A DNA stretch of 64,000 nucleotides, taken from Fulvivirgaceae bacterium JP3-4. Its GTDB lineage: Bacteria > Bacteroidota > Bacteroidia > Cytophagales > Cyclobacteriaceae. The notes under the pieces were generated by a model. That model was not told the DNA's origin, did not search any database, and saw only the letters and a program-made list of their open reading frames with translations. The stretch is taken from NCBI GenBank assembly GCA_029309925.1, contig JARKND010000001.1:496001-560000 (forward strand), read 5' to 3'. Both the position numbers and the translations under genes were made by a program. Shown here one piece after another: positions 8,901-15,884 of this stretch (the first letter of the stretch is position 1; each line of letters starts with the position of its first letter).

Positions 8901-9927
8901 CGTGGAGGTTGACTCATTGCTGGCGCTGGTTGAACGTTATCTTCCAACAGTTCACCTCCAAGGTCACTACCGAAGCCGCTCGATGGATCTCATCGATTTC
9001 TCGAACCGGAATTTTTACGAGGGGAGATTGCAACTTCTTCCGGACCGCACCATTCTCAATTTGCAGGAGCCAGGTATCGAATACTGCAAGGTTGATGGCG
9101 TTTGGGAAAATAACGTTAACGCTGTTGAAGCTGTAACGGTTGTCCAGCGTGTCATGGAACTCGCGCGGATGTTTCCCGCCAAGGAAATTGGAATCGTCAC
9201 GTTCAATGCACCGCAGCAACAGCTGATCATGGATTTGATGGAAGACCTGTTTACGCAATCAGGAATGACAATTCCGTCAACCTTGTTTGTGAAAAATATT
9301 GAGAATGTTCAGGGTGATGAAAAAGACATCATCATCTTCTCGGTGGGGTATGCTCCTGACAAGCGTAAGAAAGTGAGCATGCACTTCGGCAGTCTCAGTA
9401 TGGCAGGAGGTGAAAATCGCCTGAATGTAGCGGTGACTCGTGCAAGAGAAAAAATCATTCTGATCTGCAGCATCGAGCCAGAGGAGTTAAGGACTGACGA
9501 CATTAAGAACGAAGGTCCGAAGCTTTTGAAAAAATACCTTGAGTTTGCGCGGGATGTTCACCAGCAAAAGTTCAGACCGAAAGTAGAGAGCAAAGTTCGA
9601 CAGCAACCAACGTGGTACCTCAATCACAAGCTGAAGCAATGGGGCGAAAAGAAATTCACAGGCCTTCAGTTTGAAACCGATACCATGCCGCTTGCAGACC
9701 TTTATTTCAAAAACAACGGCCAGTACCTTGGGATCGTAAGGACGGATGACGCAAACTACTTCAACAGCTTGTCGGGAAAAGATTCCTTCGCATACGTTCC
9801 ATCATTACTGGAGCAAAAGAACTGGGGATCTTTCTACGTCTTCAGCCGCAACCTGTGGCACGATCCTGAGAAAGTAGAGGAGGATCTGTTGAGATTTATC
9901 GGGTCGAAGATGATTGAGTCGCAATGA
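5908..9927 (+). CDS. Large Upf1-like SF1 helicase with C-terminal Vsr-like domain
   Basis: The 1339-residue protein has Walker A GPPGTGKS at residue 317, the Walker B/DEAD-box variant DEASQ at 951, motif III-like VAGDDMQLKP just after it, and motif VI NVAVTRAREK at about 1173. These are the AAA_11/AAA_12 halves of Upf1-like superfamily 1 helicases, with some 600 residues, partly coiled coil, inserted between them. Residues about 1250-1335 line up by eye with the Vsr-like nuclease tail of related large helicases (LADLYF, QYLGIV, PSLLEQKNW, LWHDPE), but the acidic catalytic residues are not kept. GTG at 5908 or ATG at 5920 may be the start. Roles in DNA repair or defence are possible; neither is shown by neighbours. 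Confidence 0.85.
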   Translation: MNDSMKNILRTYLRRLTNLSGNNRSLLLLRLSQDQLMDLHETSFLNGLPSFEVIRALINSRNVKLCQVLDSRLEANNEASKKLKKLQRTDHFLFEERGSYDLHVGWPFVRGKFSDGTLVRCPLLYFPVTIVQDNNSWVLHPRPQAGITFNKSFLLAYSYYNKVKLEEDLLETNFEDFAVDSTVFRTQLYQLLKEKVELNFNSDNFRDELIAFKQYKKEEFDKEHRNGELKLFPEAVLGIFPQAGSQLVPDYLNLIENSTVKDLEEFFIEKNAEPSEKPKYGLPSVKEEKIYTPFNLDAYQENAIRAIKNGQSIVVQGPPGTGKSQLICNLMADAIASGKRALLVCQKRAALDVVYNRLRSKDLGDFIGLVHDFRNDRKTVFAKAARQIDNIDNYKGQNRSVDLIQTERRFFQVCRSIDQISEDLENFKIALFDDKECGLSIKELYLTSDLHGDTINIRQEYRDFAFPSLPEFLRRLRQYVGYENSFGRDGYLWKERRSFSTFGFPELKELESIVADIPAYQRKLQEDFRKLVGHELNIEEGESLLNRHDEILGMLALLKNDTVYNYFLAMIEETDDETSLLWFSNVERMIMNCFEDPGPETTLSMEQLAKVQEVLQHRMNARKDPIRFFKWMLFSKEKFFLNRILSMNKLPHTGAGLETLESKLDNRLNLEHHLTAIRKKTWLVDMPVDYDLSQLKTWFTRQKLAIRAKLIFNSLREIRKGINPAKLKRTEFLELMKQCIGRVADIPEKKQAWLKYITPFQLRQLIYEPLLEKEFQKTLRKDFDSLCEFDRLRESLTESERNVIHRLFEKAGWDFGKQEELLQNSLRLAWIEHIEAKYPDLRSVSSRKMHEQQVELARLVEEKQNLSADILLLRARERVYDRVEYNRLNNRVTYRDLYHQLTKKKKIWSLRKVVTDFEDEVFNLLPCWMASPESVSAIFPMKEMFDLVIFDEASQCFSERGIPAMYRGKQVLVAGDDMQLKPSELYQIRWDDELDHPDVEVDSLLALVERYLPTVHLQGHYRSRSMDLIDFSNRNFYEGRLQLLPDRTILNLQEPGIEYCKVDGVWENNVNAVEAVTVVQRVMELARMFPAKEIGIVTFNAPQQQLIMDLMEDLFTQSGMTIPSTLFVKNIENVQGDEKDIIIFSVGYAPDKRKKVSMHFGSLSMAGGENRLNVAVTRAREKIILICSIEPEELRTDDIKNEGPKLLKKYLEFARDVHQQKFRPKVESKVRQQPTWYLNHKLKQWGEKKFTGLQFETDTMPLADLYFKNNGQYLGIVRTDDANYFNSLSGKDSFAYVPSLLEQKNWGSFYVFSRNLWHDPEKVEEDLLRFIGSKMIESQ

Positions 9928-9930
9928 AAT

Positions 9931-10074
9931 GTGCTCATGTGTGTAGGTGGTCATGTGCTCATGTTTGGCGGGTGAATCTTTTTTGTTTCCTAAGTAAGGG
10001 ATTTTTCAAAAGGAAGTCGGAAAGTCAATGCGCGACACATGAGCACGTGCGCACATGAACACCTGCGCACATGA
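9931..10074. repeat. Long imperfect inverted repeat between convergent genes
   Basis: The left arm (9931-9964) is built of GTGCTCATGT units and pairs with the right arm (10035-10074, ACACATGAGCAC plus GCGCACATGA units). The loop of about 70 bases holds no gene. It lies between the convergent helicase and SET-domain genes and could end both transcripts. The arms are low-complexity, like the other intergenic inverted repeats here. Confidence 0.6.
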
Positions 10075-10107
10075 CGCAAGGCACCGATGTATCGCTATGG
10101 AAAATCT

Positions 10108-10764
10108 TTAATACGGGTATACGACCTTCGTGGACCTCATCGAATGATCCAGCTGAGGCTTTCCGTTTTTGGCGGAGCCGTTCAGATAATAGCAATTCAG
10201 GATAGAGTCCATTTTCGTTTCACCCCGCGCGATCCTTTTAGCTCTCTCCTGATTTTCCTTCGAAAGGATTTCAAAAAGTGGTTGATCAACCTTTAAGAGG
10301 TGCGGGAAGGCGCTGAGGAGTTTTTCGTCCCACAGCGGATAATATCGCAGCAAGTCGTCCGGGTAAATGACATTGCGATTCGACCCTGGCTCAGGAAGAA
10401 CTTCAAACGGTTCATCAAGGTTCAGGTAGCCGTAATCATCGGTCAACTCTTCGCCCGGCTGGATATCGCGAATGGCGATTTCAAAATCGTAGGCGGTGGT
10501 AATACAATTTGAATTTGAACTGTGATTTACAAACCGTGCATTGTCCCAGCAGAATACGTGGTTTCCGTCAGGATTCCGGTACGAGTATGTGTCCATTGTC
10601 GACTGGTACATTGGCCCCATCTCCTTGATCTGCTGAGGTGTGAAAATTCTGTCGAGCTTATCAAGTGCCCAGGTGATTGTTCCTTTAGGGATGAACTTGG
10701 TGGCTACCACTCCGTGCCCGATTTTATCATTGATAAACCGAAGCTCGGTATGAGGATGGATCAT
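10108..10764 (-). CDS. SET domain-containing protein
   Basis: The 218-residue protein has a complete SET core: the cofactor-binding GHGVVA at residues 16-21, the signature RFVNHSSNSNC at 77-87 with NHS as in lysine methyltransferases, and GEELTDDYGY with the catalytic tyrosine at 111. SET proteins transfer a methyl group from S-adenosylmethionine to lysine side chains. There is no post-SET cysteine cluster and no targeting domain. The C-terminal 100 residues are unfamiliar. In bacteria the targets are mostly unknown. The gene is single, ends toward the helicase gene and shows no operon partner. Confidence 0.85.
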   Translation of the reverse strand: MIHPHTELRFINDKIGHGVVATKFIPKGTITWALDKLDRIFTPQQIKEMGPMYQSTMDTYSYRNPDGNHVFCWDNARFVNHSSNSNCITTAYDFEIAIRDIQPGEELTDDYGYLNLDEPFEVLPEPGSNRNVIYPDDLLRYYPLWDEKLLSAFPHLLKVDQPLFEILSKENQERAKRIARGETKMDSILNCYYLNGSAKNGKPQLDHSMRSTKVVYPY

Positions 10765-10833
10765 AGCAGGTGTCGAGAATTATTTTTATCAAAGTAATAT
10801 AAAGTTAATCGTATTCGCGAATAAAACTGGCGT

Positions 10834-10867
10834 AAAAAAAAGAAGCCAGGCGTTTCCACCTGACTTC
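10834..10867 (-). terminator. Terminator of glutamine synthetase gene
   Basis: On the minus strand GAAGTCAGG (10859-10867) pairs with CCTGGCTTC (10842-10850) around an 8-base loop and is followed by eight T residues. It lies 25 bases past the stop codon of the glutamine synthetase gene. Confidence 0.85.
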
Positions 10868-10891
10868 CACTAAACAACCAGACGCCTATCT

Positions 10892-11932
10892 TTAACGTCC
10901 GTTTACCGTAGCATATGCCGGAACAGTCTTTACTGTCTTGATGATCCGTGCAGCAACCTTGTAAGGGTCGGCTGCGGAATTCGGTCTTCTGTCTTCAAGC
11001 CAGCCTTTCCATCCGTTTTCTACCGTGGCAATCGGGATACGTATCGAAGCTCCGCGGTCGGAAACTCCGTATGAGAACTTGTCGATTGACTGTGTTTCGT
11101 GTTTACCAGTCAAGCGTAAATGATTGTCAGCACCATACACTGCGATATGCTCTTTCACTACAGGAGCGAACGCGCCACACACCGTGTCGTACACGTCTTT
11201 CGATCCTGCATTTCTTAAAAGTGAATTTGAGAAGTTGGCGTGCATGCCGGAACCGTTCCAGTCTGTTGCACCCAGCGGCTTGCAGTGCCAGTTGATCGCT
11301 ACATTATATTTTTCTGCAGTCCTTTCGAGCAGGTAACGGGCAACCCACACCTGATCGCCAGCAGCTTTCGCACCTTTTGCGAACACCTGGAACTCCCACT
11401 GGCCAGTTGCAACCTCCGCATTGATACCTTCTACATTGATTCCTGCGGCAAGGCAGATGTCGAGATGCTCTTCAACGATCTCGCGGCCGAACGCATTCTT
11501 CGCACCAACAGAGCAGTAGTAAGGACCTTGTGGCGCTGGGTATCCATCTTTCGGAAAACCGAGTGGCTTGTTCGTTTCAGGATTCCAGAGGAAATATTCC
11601 TGTTCGAAGCCAAACCAGAAGTCGTTGTCATCGTCATCGATGGTAGCGCGACCGTTGGTTGGATGTGGCGTTCCATCCGGACTCAACACTTCGCACATCA
11701 CCAGGAATGCAGACTTTCTTGCAGGATCAGGGAAGAGCGCGACAGGTTGTAATAAACAGTCTGATGATCCTCCCGGTGCCTGTTCCGTTGAGCTTCCATC
11801 GAAACACCACACAGGACAATCATCCAGGGTTCCGTTGAAGTCTCGTACAATTTTGGTTTTGCTTCTCAGGCTTTGAGTCGGCTTGTAACCGTCAAGCCAG
11901 ATGTACTCGAGTTTTGTTTTTGTTTTTGACAT
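10892..11932 (-). CDS. glnII: Glutamine synthetase, GSII (eukaryote-like) type
   Basis: The 346-residue enzyme joins ammonia to glutamate using ATP. Its length and motifs are of the short GSII class: DGSSTEQAPG near residue 45, the metal-binding FGFEQEYF, NGSGMHANFS, and RPNSAADPY at the C-terminus. GSI (about 470 residues) and GSIII (about 700) do not fit. GSII lacks the adenylylation site of GSI. It lies 45 bases downstream of a porin gene and, beyond that, an ammonium transporter gene, all on the minus strand, so the three probably work together in ammonium capture and may be read from one promoter before the transporter gene. Confidence 0.95.
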   Translation of the reverse strand: MSKTKTKLEYIWLDGYKPTQSLRSKTKIVRDFNGTLDDCPVWCFDGSSTEQAPGGSSDCLLQPVALFPDPARKSAFLVMCEVLSPDGTPHPTNGRATIDDDDNDFWFGFEQEYFLWNPETNKPLGFPKDGYPAPQGPYYCSVGAKNAFGREIVEEHLDICLAAGINVEGINAEVATGQWEFQVFAKGAKAAGDQVWVARYLLERTAEKYNVAINWHCKPLGATDWNGSGMHANFSNSLLRNAGSKDVYDTVCGAFAPVVKEHIAVYGADNHLRLTGKHETQSIDKFSYGVSDRGASIRIPIATVENGWKGWLEDRRPNSAADPYKVAARIIKTVKTVPAYATVNGR

Positions 11933-11977
11933 AAGGAATGTTTAGTTATTTTTTGGTTGTTAGCGTTGTTGTCCGTT

Positions 11978-13246
11978 CTAGAATTTGTATACAGCAGCGA
12001 GTGTCAGGCTTGGCATCATGTCGGTAGCCTTTCCATCCGCATCGATGAATGAATCCTCTGAGGTCTTGTCGATTCTGAACTCAGGAATGAATGTCAATCC
12101 GCCTACCTTGTAGTTTCCTGACAAAGTGATTTCAGTAACACTGCCTTTTCCGTCAGCATCCGTTCCGAAAATTCCGAGGTGGCCGTTGGTGACACTCAGG
12201 TATTCCGCTCTCAATCCGAGAGCGAAGCTTTCTGATAAAGTCACTTTAGGATAGATTGCAAATCCTGTGAAAGTTGAGGCGTCTCCGGATGCATCCTGTA
12301 CGCTGCCTTCTGAAATGAAGGATTCTCCGGCAGCTACAGATTGCATCGAAGTATTAAAGCCCAGATAGAATTTTTCACTAAGGTTCCAGCCCGTGGTCAG
12401 GTCAACCTGGAAGAGTGATCCTGCTGAAGTAATAAACAATGGATTGCCAGCTTCATCAAGAAGAATATTTCCGTCATCATCCCGAAGGTAAGCATCATCT
12501 TCTGTATCGAGTGTTCCGTCCTGGTCGCCATACAGCACGTTCAACCAAATACCACCTTTATCACTCGTATGACCGATTTGCCCGCCAAGCGTGTATGTGT
12601 TGACAGGGTTGAACTCAACGATGTCAGTCGGGTTCATGATGGCAAGTTTTGCTACGAGTCCGCCACCAAGGTCAAAATCTGCGCGAGCTCCCGTGTGGTT
12701 GAAAGGTCCCCATGAGAACAGGTAAGAAGTTGAATAATGGAAGTTTACTGCAGGTGAAATAACTTCATAACCGAGGAAGGTGTTGAATTGTCCAAGGTTG
12801 ATAGTGACTTTATCCGACAGCTTGTAAAAGGCAAACATCTGGTTGATCACAGCCTGGCCCGATGCAGTGCCGAAGACTGCAGCCTGCCCGCGTGGACCAA
12901 AAACGAGGTCTGCCGTGAAACCTGCTTTCTCGCCTGAATAGCTTGCAACAAGGTTCGCCATGCCTAACCCGAAACCTTTCAGATCTGCGAATGAGGTTGA
13001 TGGACCATAGTTGCCCATGTATGGATTCATTGTTCCAAACGATGAGCGGAAGTAGGTGTCAACCGAGCCCGATAAGGTGAAAGTCTTAACTTCTTCGTCC
13101 TTTTTTTCTTCTCCCGCAGGTGTTGTCATGGTTCCGTCTTTTGGTGTTGCTTCAGCCGATGCGTACACTTGATCCTGGCTAAAACCGCTGGTAGAAATAA
13201 GCAATGCACTGAGTAAAAGTCCGCTGCATATATTTATAGTTTTCAT
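11978..13246 (-). CDS. Outer membrane beta-barrel porin (BBP2-like)
   Basis: The 422-residue product has a signal peptide (cleavage likely after SGFSQ, residue 24), a short acidic linker, and then alternating amphipathic strands to a C-terminal phenylalanine (TLAAVYKF), the usual end of an outer membrane barrel. Segments such as GLGMANLVASY, VTINLGQFNTFLGYE and LSWGPFNHTGA are characteristic of the putative beta-barrel porin-2 family. It lies between the ammonium transporter and GSII genes. The sandwich position suggests that it admits a nitrogen source through the outer membrane; that is inference from context. Confidence 0.82.
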   Translation of the reverse strand: MKTINICSGLLLSALLISTSGFSQDQVYASAEATPKDGTMTTPAGEEKKDEEVKTFTLSGSVDTYFRSSFGTMNPYMGNYGPSTSFADLKGFGLGMANLVASYSGEKAGFTADLVFGPRGQAAVFGTASGQAVINQMFAFYKLSDKVTINLGQFNTFLGYEVISPAVNFHYSTSYLFSWGPFNHTGARADFDLGGGLVAKLAIMNPTDIVEFNPVNTYTLGGQIGHTSDKGGIWLNVLYGDQDGTLDTEDDAYLRDDDGNILLDEAGNPLFITSAGSLFQVDLTTGWNLSEKFYLGFNTSMQSVAAGESFISEGSVQDASGDASTFTGFAIYPKVTLSESFALGLRAEYLSVTNGHLGIFGTDADGKGSVTEITLSGNYKVGGLTFIPEFRIDKTSEDSFIDADGKATDMMPSLTLAAVYKF

Positions 13247-13354
13247 ATTTTTGTTCGTGTTTTAATTAACAATAAGCTAGGGTTATCCCGGTGGGGTCTC
13301 GTACACTCCCCGGGGTGCTTTAGCGATCTCACTTTCGCAAGATCTTTTCGAAGA

Positions 13355-13377
13355 GTCCCGTGTTTTTACCACGGGAC
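13355..13377. terminator. Strong hairpin between transporter and porin genes
   Basis: GTCCCGTG (13355-13362) pairs perfectly with CACGGGAC (13370-13377) around a 7-base loop. The T-rich tail (TTTTCATTTT) is on the plus strand, which has no gene here; on the minus strand the tail is only weakly T-rich. It could weaken read-through from the transporter gene or protect an mRNA end. A second GC-rich inverted motif lies at about 13288-13317. Confidence 0.5.
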
Positions 13378-13399
13378 TTTTCATTTTAGGTATAGGTTA

Positions 13400-14749
13400 T
13401 CAAAGAGCTTCTTTTGCCGTTGCCAGATCGAAAGGCACAAGGTTTTCACCGTGCTGGCTATAATCCTGACCCACTTTTTTATCTTCGGCTGAAACTTTCA
13501 GCGGAGAGATGAGGTCAGTGATTTTGAGGATGATCATCGATCCAACGAATGTGTATGCAACCACAATGGCAAGCGCAATCATGTGGGCAGTGAACAGTGT
13601 TGTTTCACCGAACAACAGACCGTTACCTGTGGTGTTTGCACCGTTCACAGCTGTGTTTGCAAGCAAGCCAGTCATCACCATTCCTACCAGTCCGCCTACA
13701 CCATGGCAAGGGAATACGTCAAGTGTATCTTCAAGAGATGTCTTGGACTTCCAGTGTACAACCACGTTGCTGATCAATGCGGCAACTGTACCGATAAACA
13801 AACTTGACGGGATCGTTACAAATCCTGCTGCAGGCGTGATGGCAACGAGACCAACCACGGCTCCGATGCAGAATCCGAGCGCAGAAGGTTTTTTACCGCG
13901 AACAGAGTCGAAGAGAACCCAGCAAAGACCGGCAGCAGCAGAAGCGGTGTTAGTCGTTGCGAAAGCAGATGCAGCCAATGGACCAGCACCTAGTGCGCTA
14001 CCAGCGTTGAATCCGAACCATCCGAACCAAAGAAGACCTGTTCCAAGCAGAACAAATGGGATGTTAGCAGGAGCGATGGCTACTTTCTCCTCCGATTTAT
14101 TTCTCAGGTAAATTGCTGCGGCAAGCGCTGCAAATCCAGCTGACATGTGTACTACCGTTCCACCAGCAAAGTCGAGCACGCCCATCTTGAAGAGGAATCC
14201 GTCAGGATGCCATGTCCAATGTGCCAGCGGAGCATATATGAGTAGTGAAAAGAGAACCAGGAAAATGATGTAGGATTTGAATTTGATCCTTTCAGCAAAT
14301 GTTCCGGTGATGAGCGCTGGTGTGATGATCGCGAACTTCAGCTGGAAGAATGCGAAGAGCACTAGCGGTATCGTTGGAGCAAGGGACCACGGCTTGCCAT
14401 CCAGCACGTTCTGGAACATAAAGAATGAAGTAGGGTCTCCGATAAATCCGCCTTTCGATTCTCCGAACGCAAGGCTGAATCCTACTACAATCCACAACAC
14501 GCTGATCACGCCCATCGCGATGAAGCTTTGCAGCATGGTCGAGATGATGTTTTTGGTGTCGATCATCCCTCCATAGAAATACGCGAGGCCGGGTGTCATC
14601 AGCAGAACGAGAGCGGTTGCCGCCAGCATCCATGCAACATCCCCTGAATTGATCCCATCGGTAACGATGGTGCCTGGCACTGCGGGGATGAACAGAGCCA
14701 GTACGCTCACTGCGACAAGCAGAATAAAGGGTACAAGTGCTTTCTTCAT
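13400..14749 (-). CDS. amt: Ammonium transporter (Amt/MEP/Rh family)
   Basis: The 449-residue protein has eleven to twelve membrane segments and the family signatures: GDVAWMLAATALVLLMTPGLAYFYGGM near the start (in part), FAGGTVVHMSAGFAALA with the pore histidine, and PCHGVGGLVGM with the second pore histidine. An N-terminal hydrophobic stretch could be a signal sequence, as in AmtB. It conducts ammonium/ammonia across the cytoplasmic membrane. The usual partner gene for PII protein (glnK) is not next to it in this window; instead a porin and GSII follow on the same strand. Regulation by nitrogen is likely but no sigma-54 site was seen upstream. Confidence 0.96.
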   Translation of the reverse strand: MKKALVPFILLVAVSVLALFIPAVPGTIVTDGINSGDVAWMLAATALVLLMTPGLAYFYGGMIDTKNIISTMLQSFIAMGVISVLWIVVGFSLAFGESKGGFIGDPTSFFMFQNVLDGKPWSLAPTIPLVLFAFFQLKFAIITPALITGTFAERIKFKSYIIFLVLFSLLIYAPLAHWTWHPDGFLFKMGVLDFAGGTVVHMSAGFAALAAAIYLRNKSEEKVAIAPANIPFVLLGTGLLWFGWFGFNAGSALGAGPLAASAFATTNTASAAAGLCWVLFDSVRGKKPSALGFCIGAVVGLVAITPAAGFVTIPSSLFIGTVAALISNVVVHWKSKTSLEDTLDVFPCHGVGGLVGMVMTGLLANTAVNGANTTGNGLLFGETTLFTAHMIALAIVVAYTFVGSMIILKITDLISPLKVSAEDKKVGQDYSQHGENLVPFDLATAKEAL

Positions 14750-15116
14750 AGTCGTTTAGTTAAAGGTGGTTAAATTTTTACCTATTTGTGTCTGTTTCGA
14801 GTACTATTTTCGGCACAATAGGGTAAAAAACGATCCACATTTCACAAAAAATTAACGGAAACGTTGTAGTAAAGGTCAAATTTTAACCGAAAACGAGAAG
14901 AAATTATGATTTTTTCAAAGAATTGGCTTTCCGCAGAATTCAAATAATGAATTGCTTTGTTGCATTTATACAATATTTTAAAAAATATACCTGTAACAGA
15001 ATTTAATTCTGAATTGCGTTGGCCTTTAGCTGCCATCCCCGCCATGACGGGGGTATTGTATAACCGTTATTTTTCCACGCACTTCTAAATTTGCAATGTC
15101 TAACTGATTCGGCTTT
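14750..15116. other. Gene-free region upstream of amt
   Basis: No convincing gene was found. The stretch carries the amt promoter region on one side, a small hairpin CCCCG-CCATGA-CGGGG at 15037-15052, and on the plus strand TAAATTTG at 15086-15093, a perfect -7 element 24 bases before the small lipoprotein start. No matching -33 element was seen at the standard spacing. Confidence 0.45.
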
Positions 15117-15317
15117 ATGATGAAATTATTCAAGCGACTCCCTATCGTTCTAATTTCCGCGCTACTGCTTGGGTGCAGCAGAGACCCTCAATTCGAAAGT
15201 CAAGTCAGTTTTTCTTTCAGGTTCGACAAGGAGCAGGCCCGTCTGCCAGTTCGAACGGTTGGCAGGAAAGACTGTGGTGGATATGGGCTTGCGCGGTTTG
15301 TTCCGATTGTTGAGTGA
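15117..15317 (+). CDS. Short lipoprotein, possibly a truncated gene
   Basis: The 66-residue frame begins with a clear lipoprotein signal peptide (lipobox LLGC, cysteine at about residue 20). Residues 28-43 (QVSFSFRFDKEQARL) look like the first strand of a larger secreted domain that I associate with longer Bacteroidota lipoproteins; after that the composition changes (RTVGRKDCGGYG) and the frame soon stops. A perfect -7 promoter element lies upstream. It may be a real small lipoprotein or the 5' remnant of a longer gene. The family link is from memory and unsure. Confidence 0.4.
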   Translation: MMKLFKRLPIVLISALLLGCSRDPQFESQVSFSFRFDKEQARLPVRTVGRKDCGGYGLARFVPIVE

Positions 15318-15363
15318 AACGGTAACTGCTTGAATTTTTGGAATTTGGAATTTTTTCGTCTGC

Positions 15364-15732
15364 TTATTGATTATTGGCGCTTTCTGTCCCAATCCATCCA
15401 AGATGCGTGTGTTTAAAGTTATCTGCATACTTCAAGCCGTAGCCCATCAATCGATCAAAACTACTATGGCCAAACAGCACCAGACCCGCGAATTGTAATT
15501 CATGCTTACCTGTAGTGAGTCCTATAATATAGAGTGTTATGCCGAGTCCTTTGTGATGAAGGAAGTTGTAAGTAAACGCCCCAACTCTCGTGTTGATTGC
15601 ATAACCGATGAACCCTATGTCGGGCGAAAGGAACCATACCCAATACCACCACCAGGAAAAAGGAAGAAAGGTGTTGAGGTAAACGCAGAGTAATAGTTGG
15701 AATAGTTCTTCGGTTCGAAGGAGAGTTTTCAT
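15364..15732 (-). CDS. DUF4260 family membrane protein
   Basis: The 122-residue protein has three to four membrane segments and ends with the motif GHSSFDRLMGYGLKYADNFKHTHLG, shown here in part as DRLMGYGLKY and KHTHLG, which is diagnostic of DUF4260. The order of conserved pieces (WWWYWVWFLSPDIGFIGY, then NTRVGAFTYNFLHH) also fits. The length is normal for the family. The function of the family is unknown. The gene is single, convergent with the short lipoprotein gene and separated from asnB by an inverted repeat. Confidence 0.85.
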   Translation of the reverse strand: MKTLLRTEELFQLLLCVYLNTFLPFSWWWYWVWFLSPDIGFIGYAINTRVGAFTYNFLHHKGLGITLYIIGLTTGKHELQFAGLVLFGHSSFDRLMGYGLKYADNFKHTHLGWIGTESANNQ

Positions 15733-15737
15733 GGGGA

Positions 15738-15884
15738 TGATTTTAGATTTGAGATTTTAGATTTACGATTAGAGCTATGGGTTTACTGAACTTATCCGTC
15801 AGCGATCGCAGTTATTTTCAATGGAAGATAGTTGCCAGATCGATGACCGCCAAAATCTAAAATCTCAACTCTAAAATCTTAAAT
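15738..15884. repeat. Inverted repeat of ATTTTAGATTT units
   Basis: The left arm (15738-15764) consists of GATTTTAGATTT units; the right arm (15852-15884, AAAATCTAAAATCTC and so on) is its near-perfect complement. The loop is about 87 bases. It lies between two minus-strand genes and touches the asnB stop codon, so it may act as an asnB terminator. It belongs to the same kind as the repeats at 984, 9931 and 19851. Confidence 0.65.

Noticed and set aside
13355-13377. Strong terminator for a plus-strand gene
   Set aside because: No plus-strand gene lies upstream; the hairpin is kept only as an undirected structure between two minus-strand genes.
13509-14111. 200-codon frame antisense to the ammonium transporter gene
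   Set aside because: It is a mirror of a strongly conserved transporter gene and shows repetitive Pro/Ala/Thr composition.
14842-15045. 67-codon minus-strand frame upstream of amt
   Set aside because: It is AT-rich, has no protein-like pattern, and covers the probable amt promoter region.
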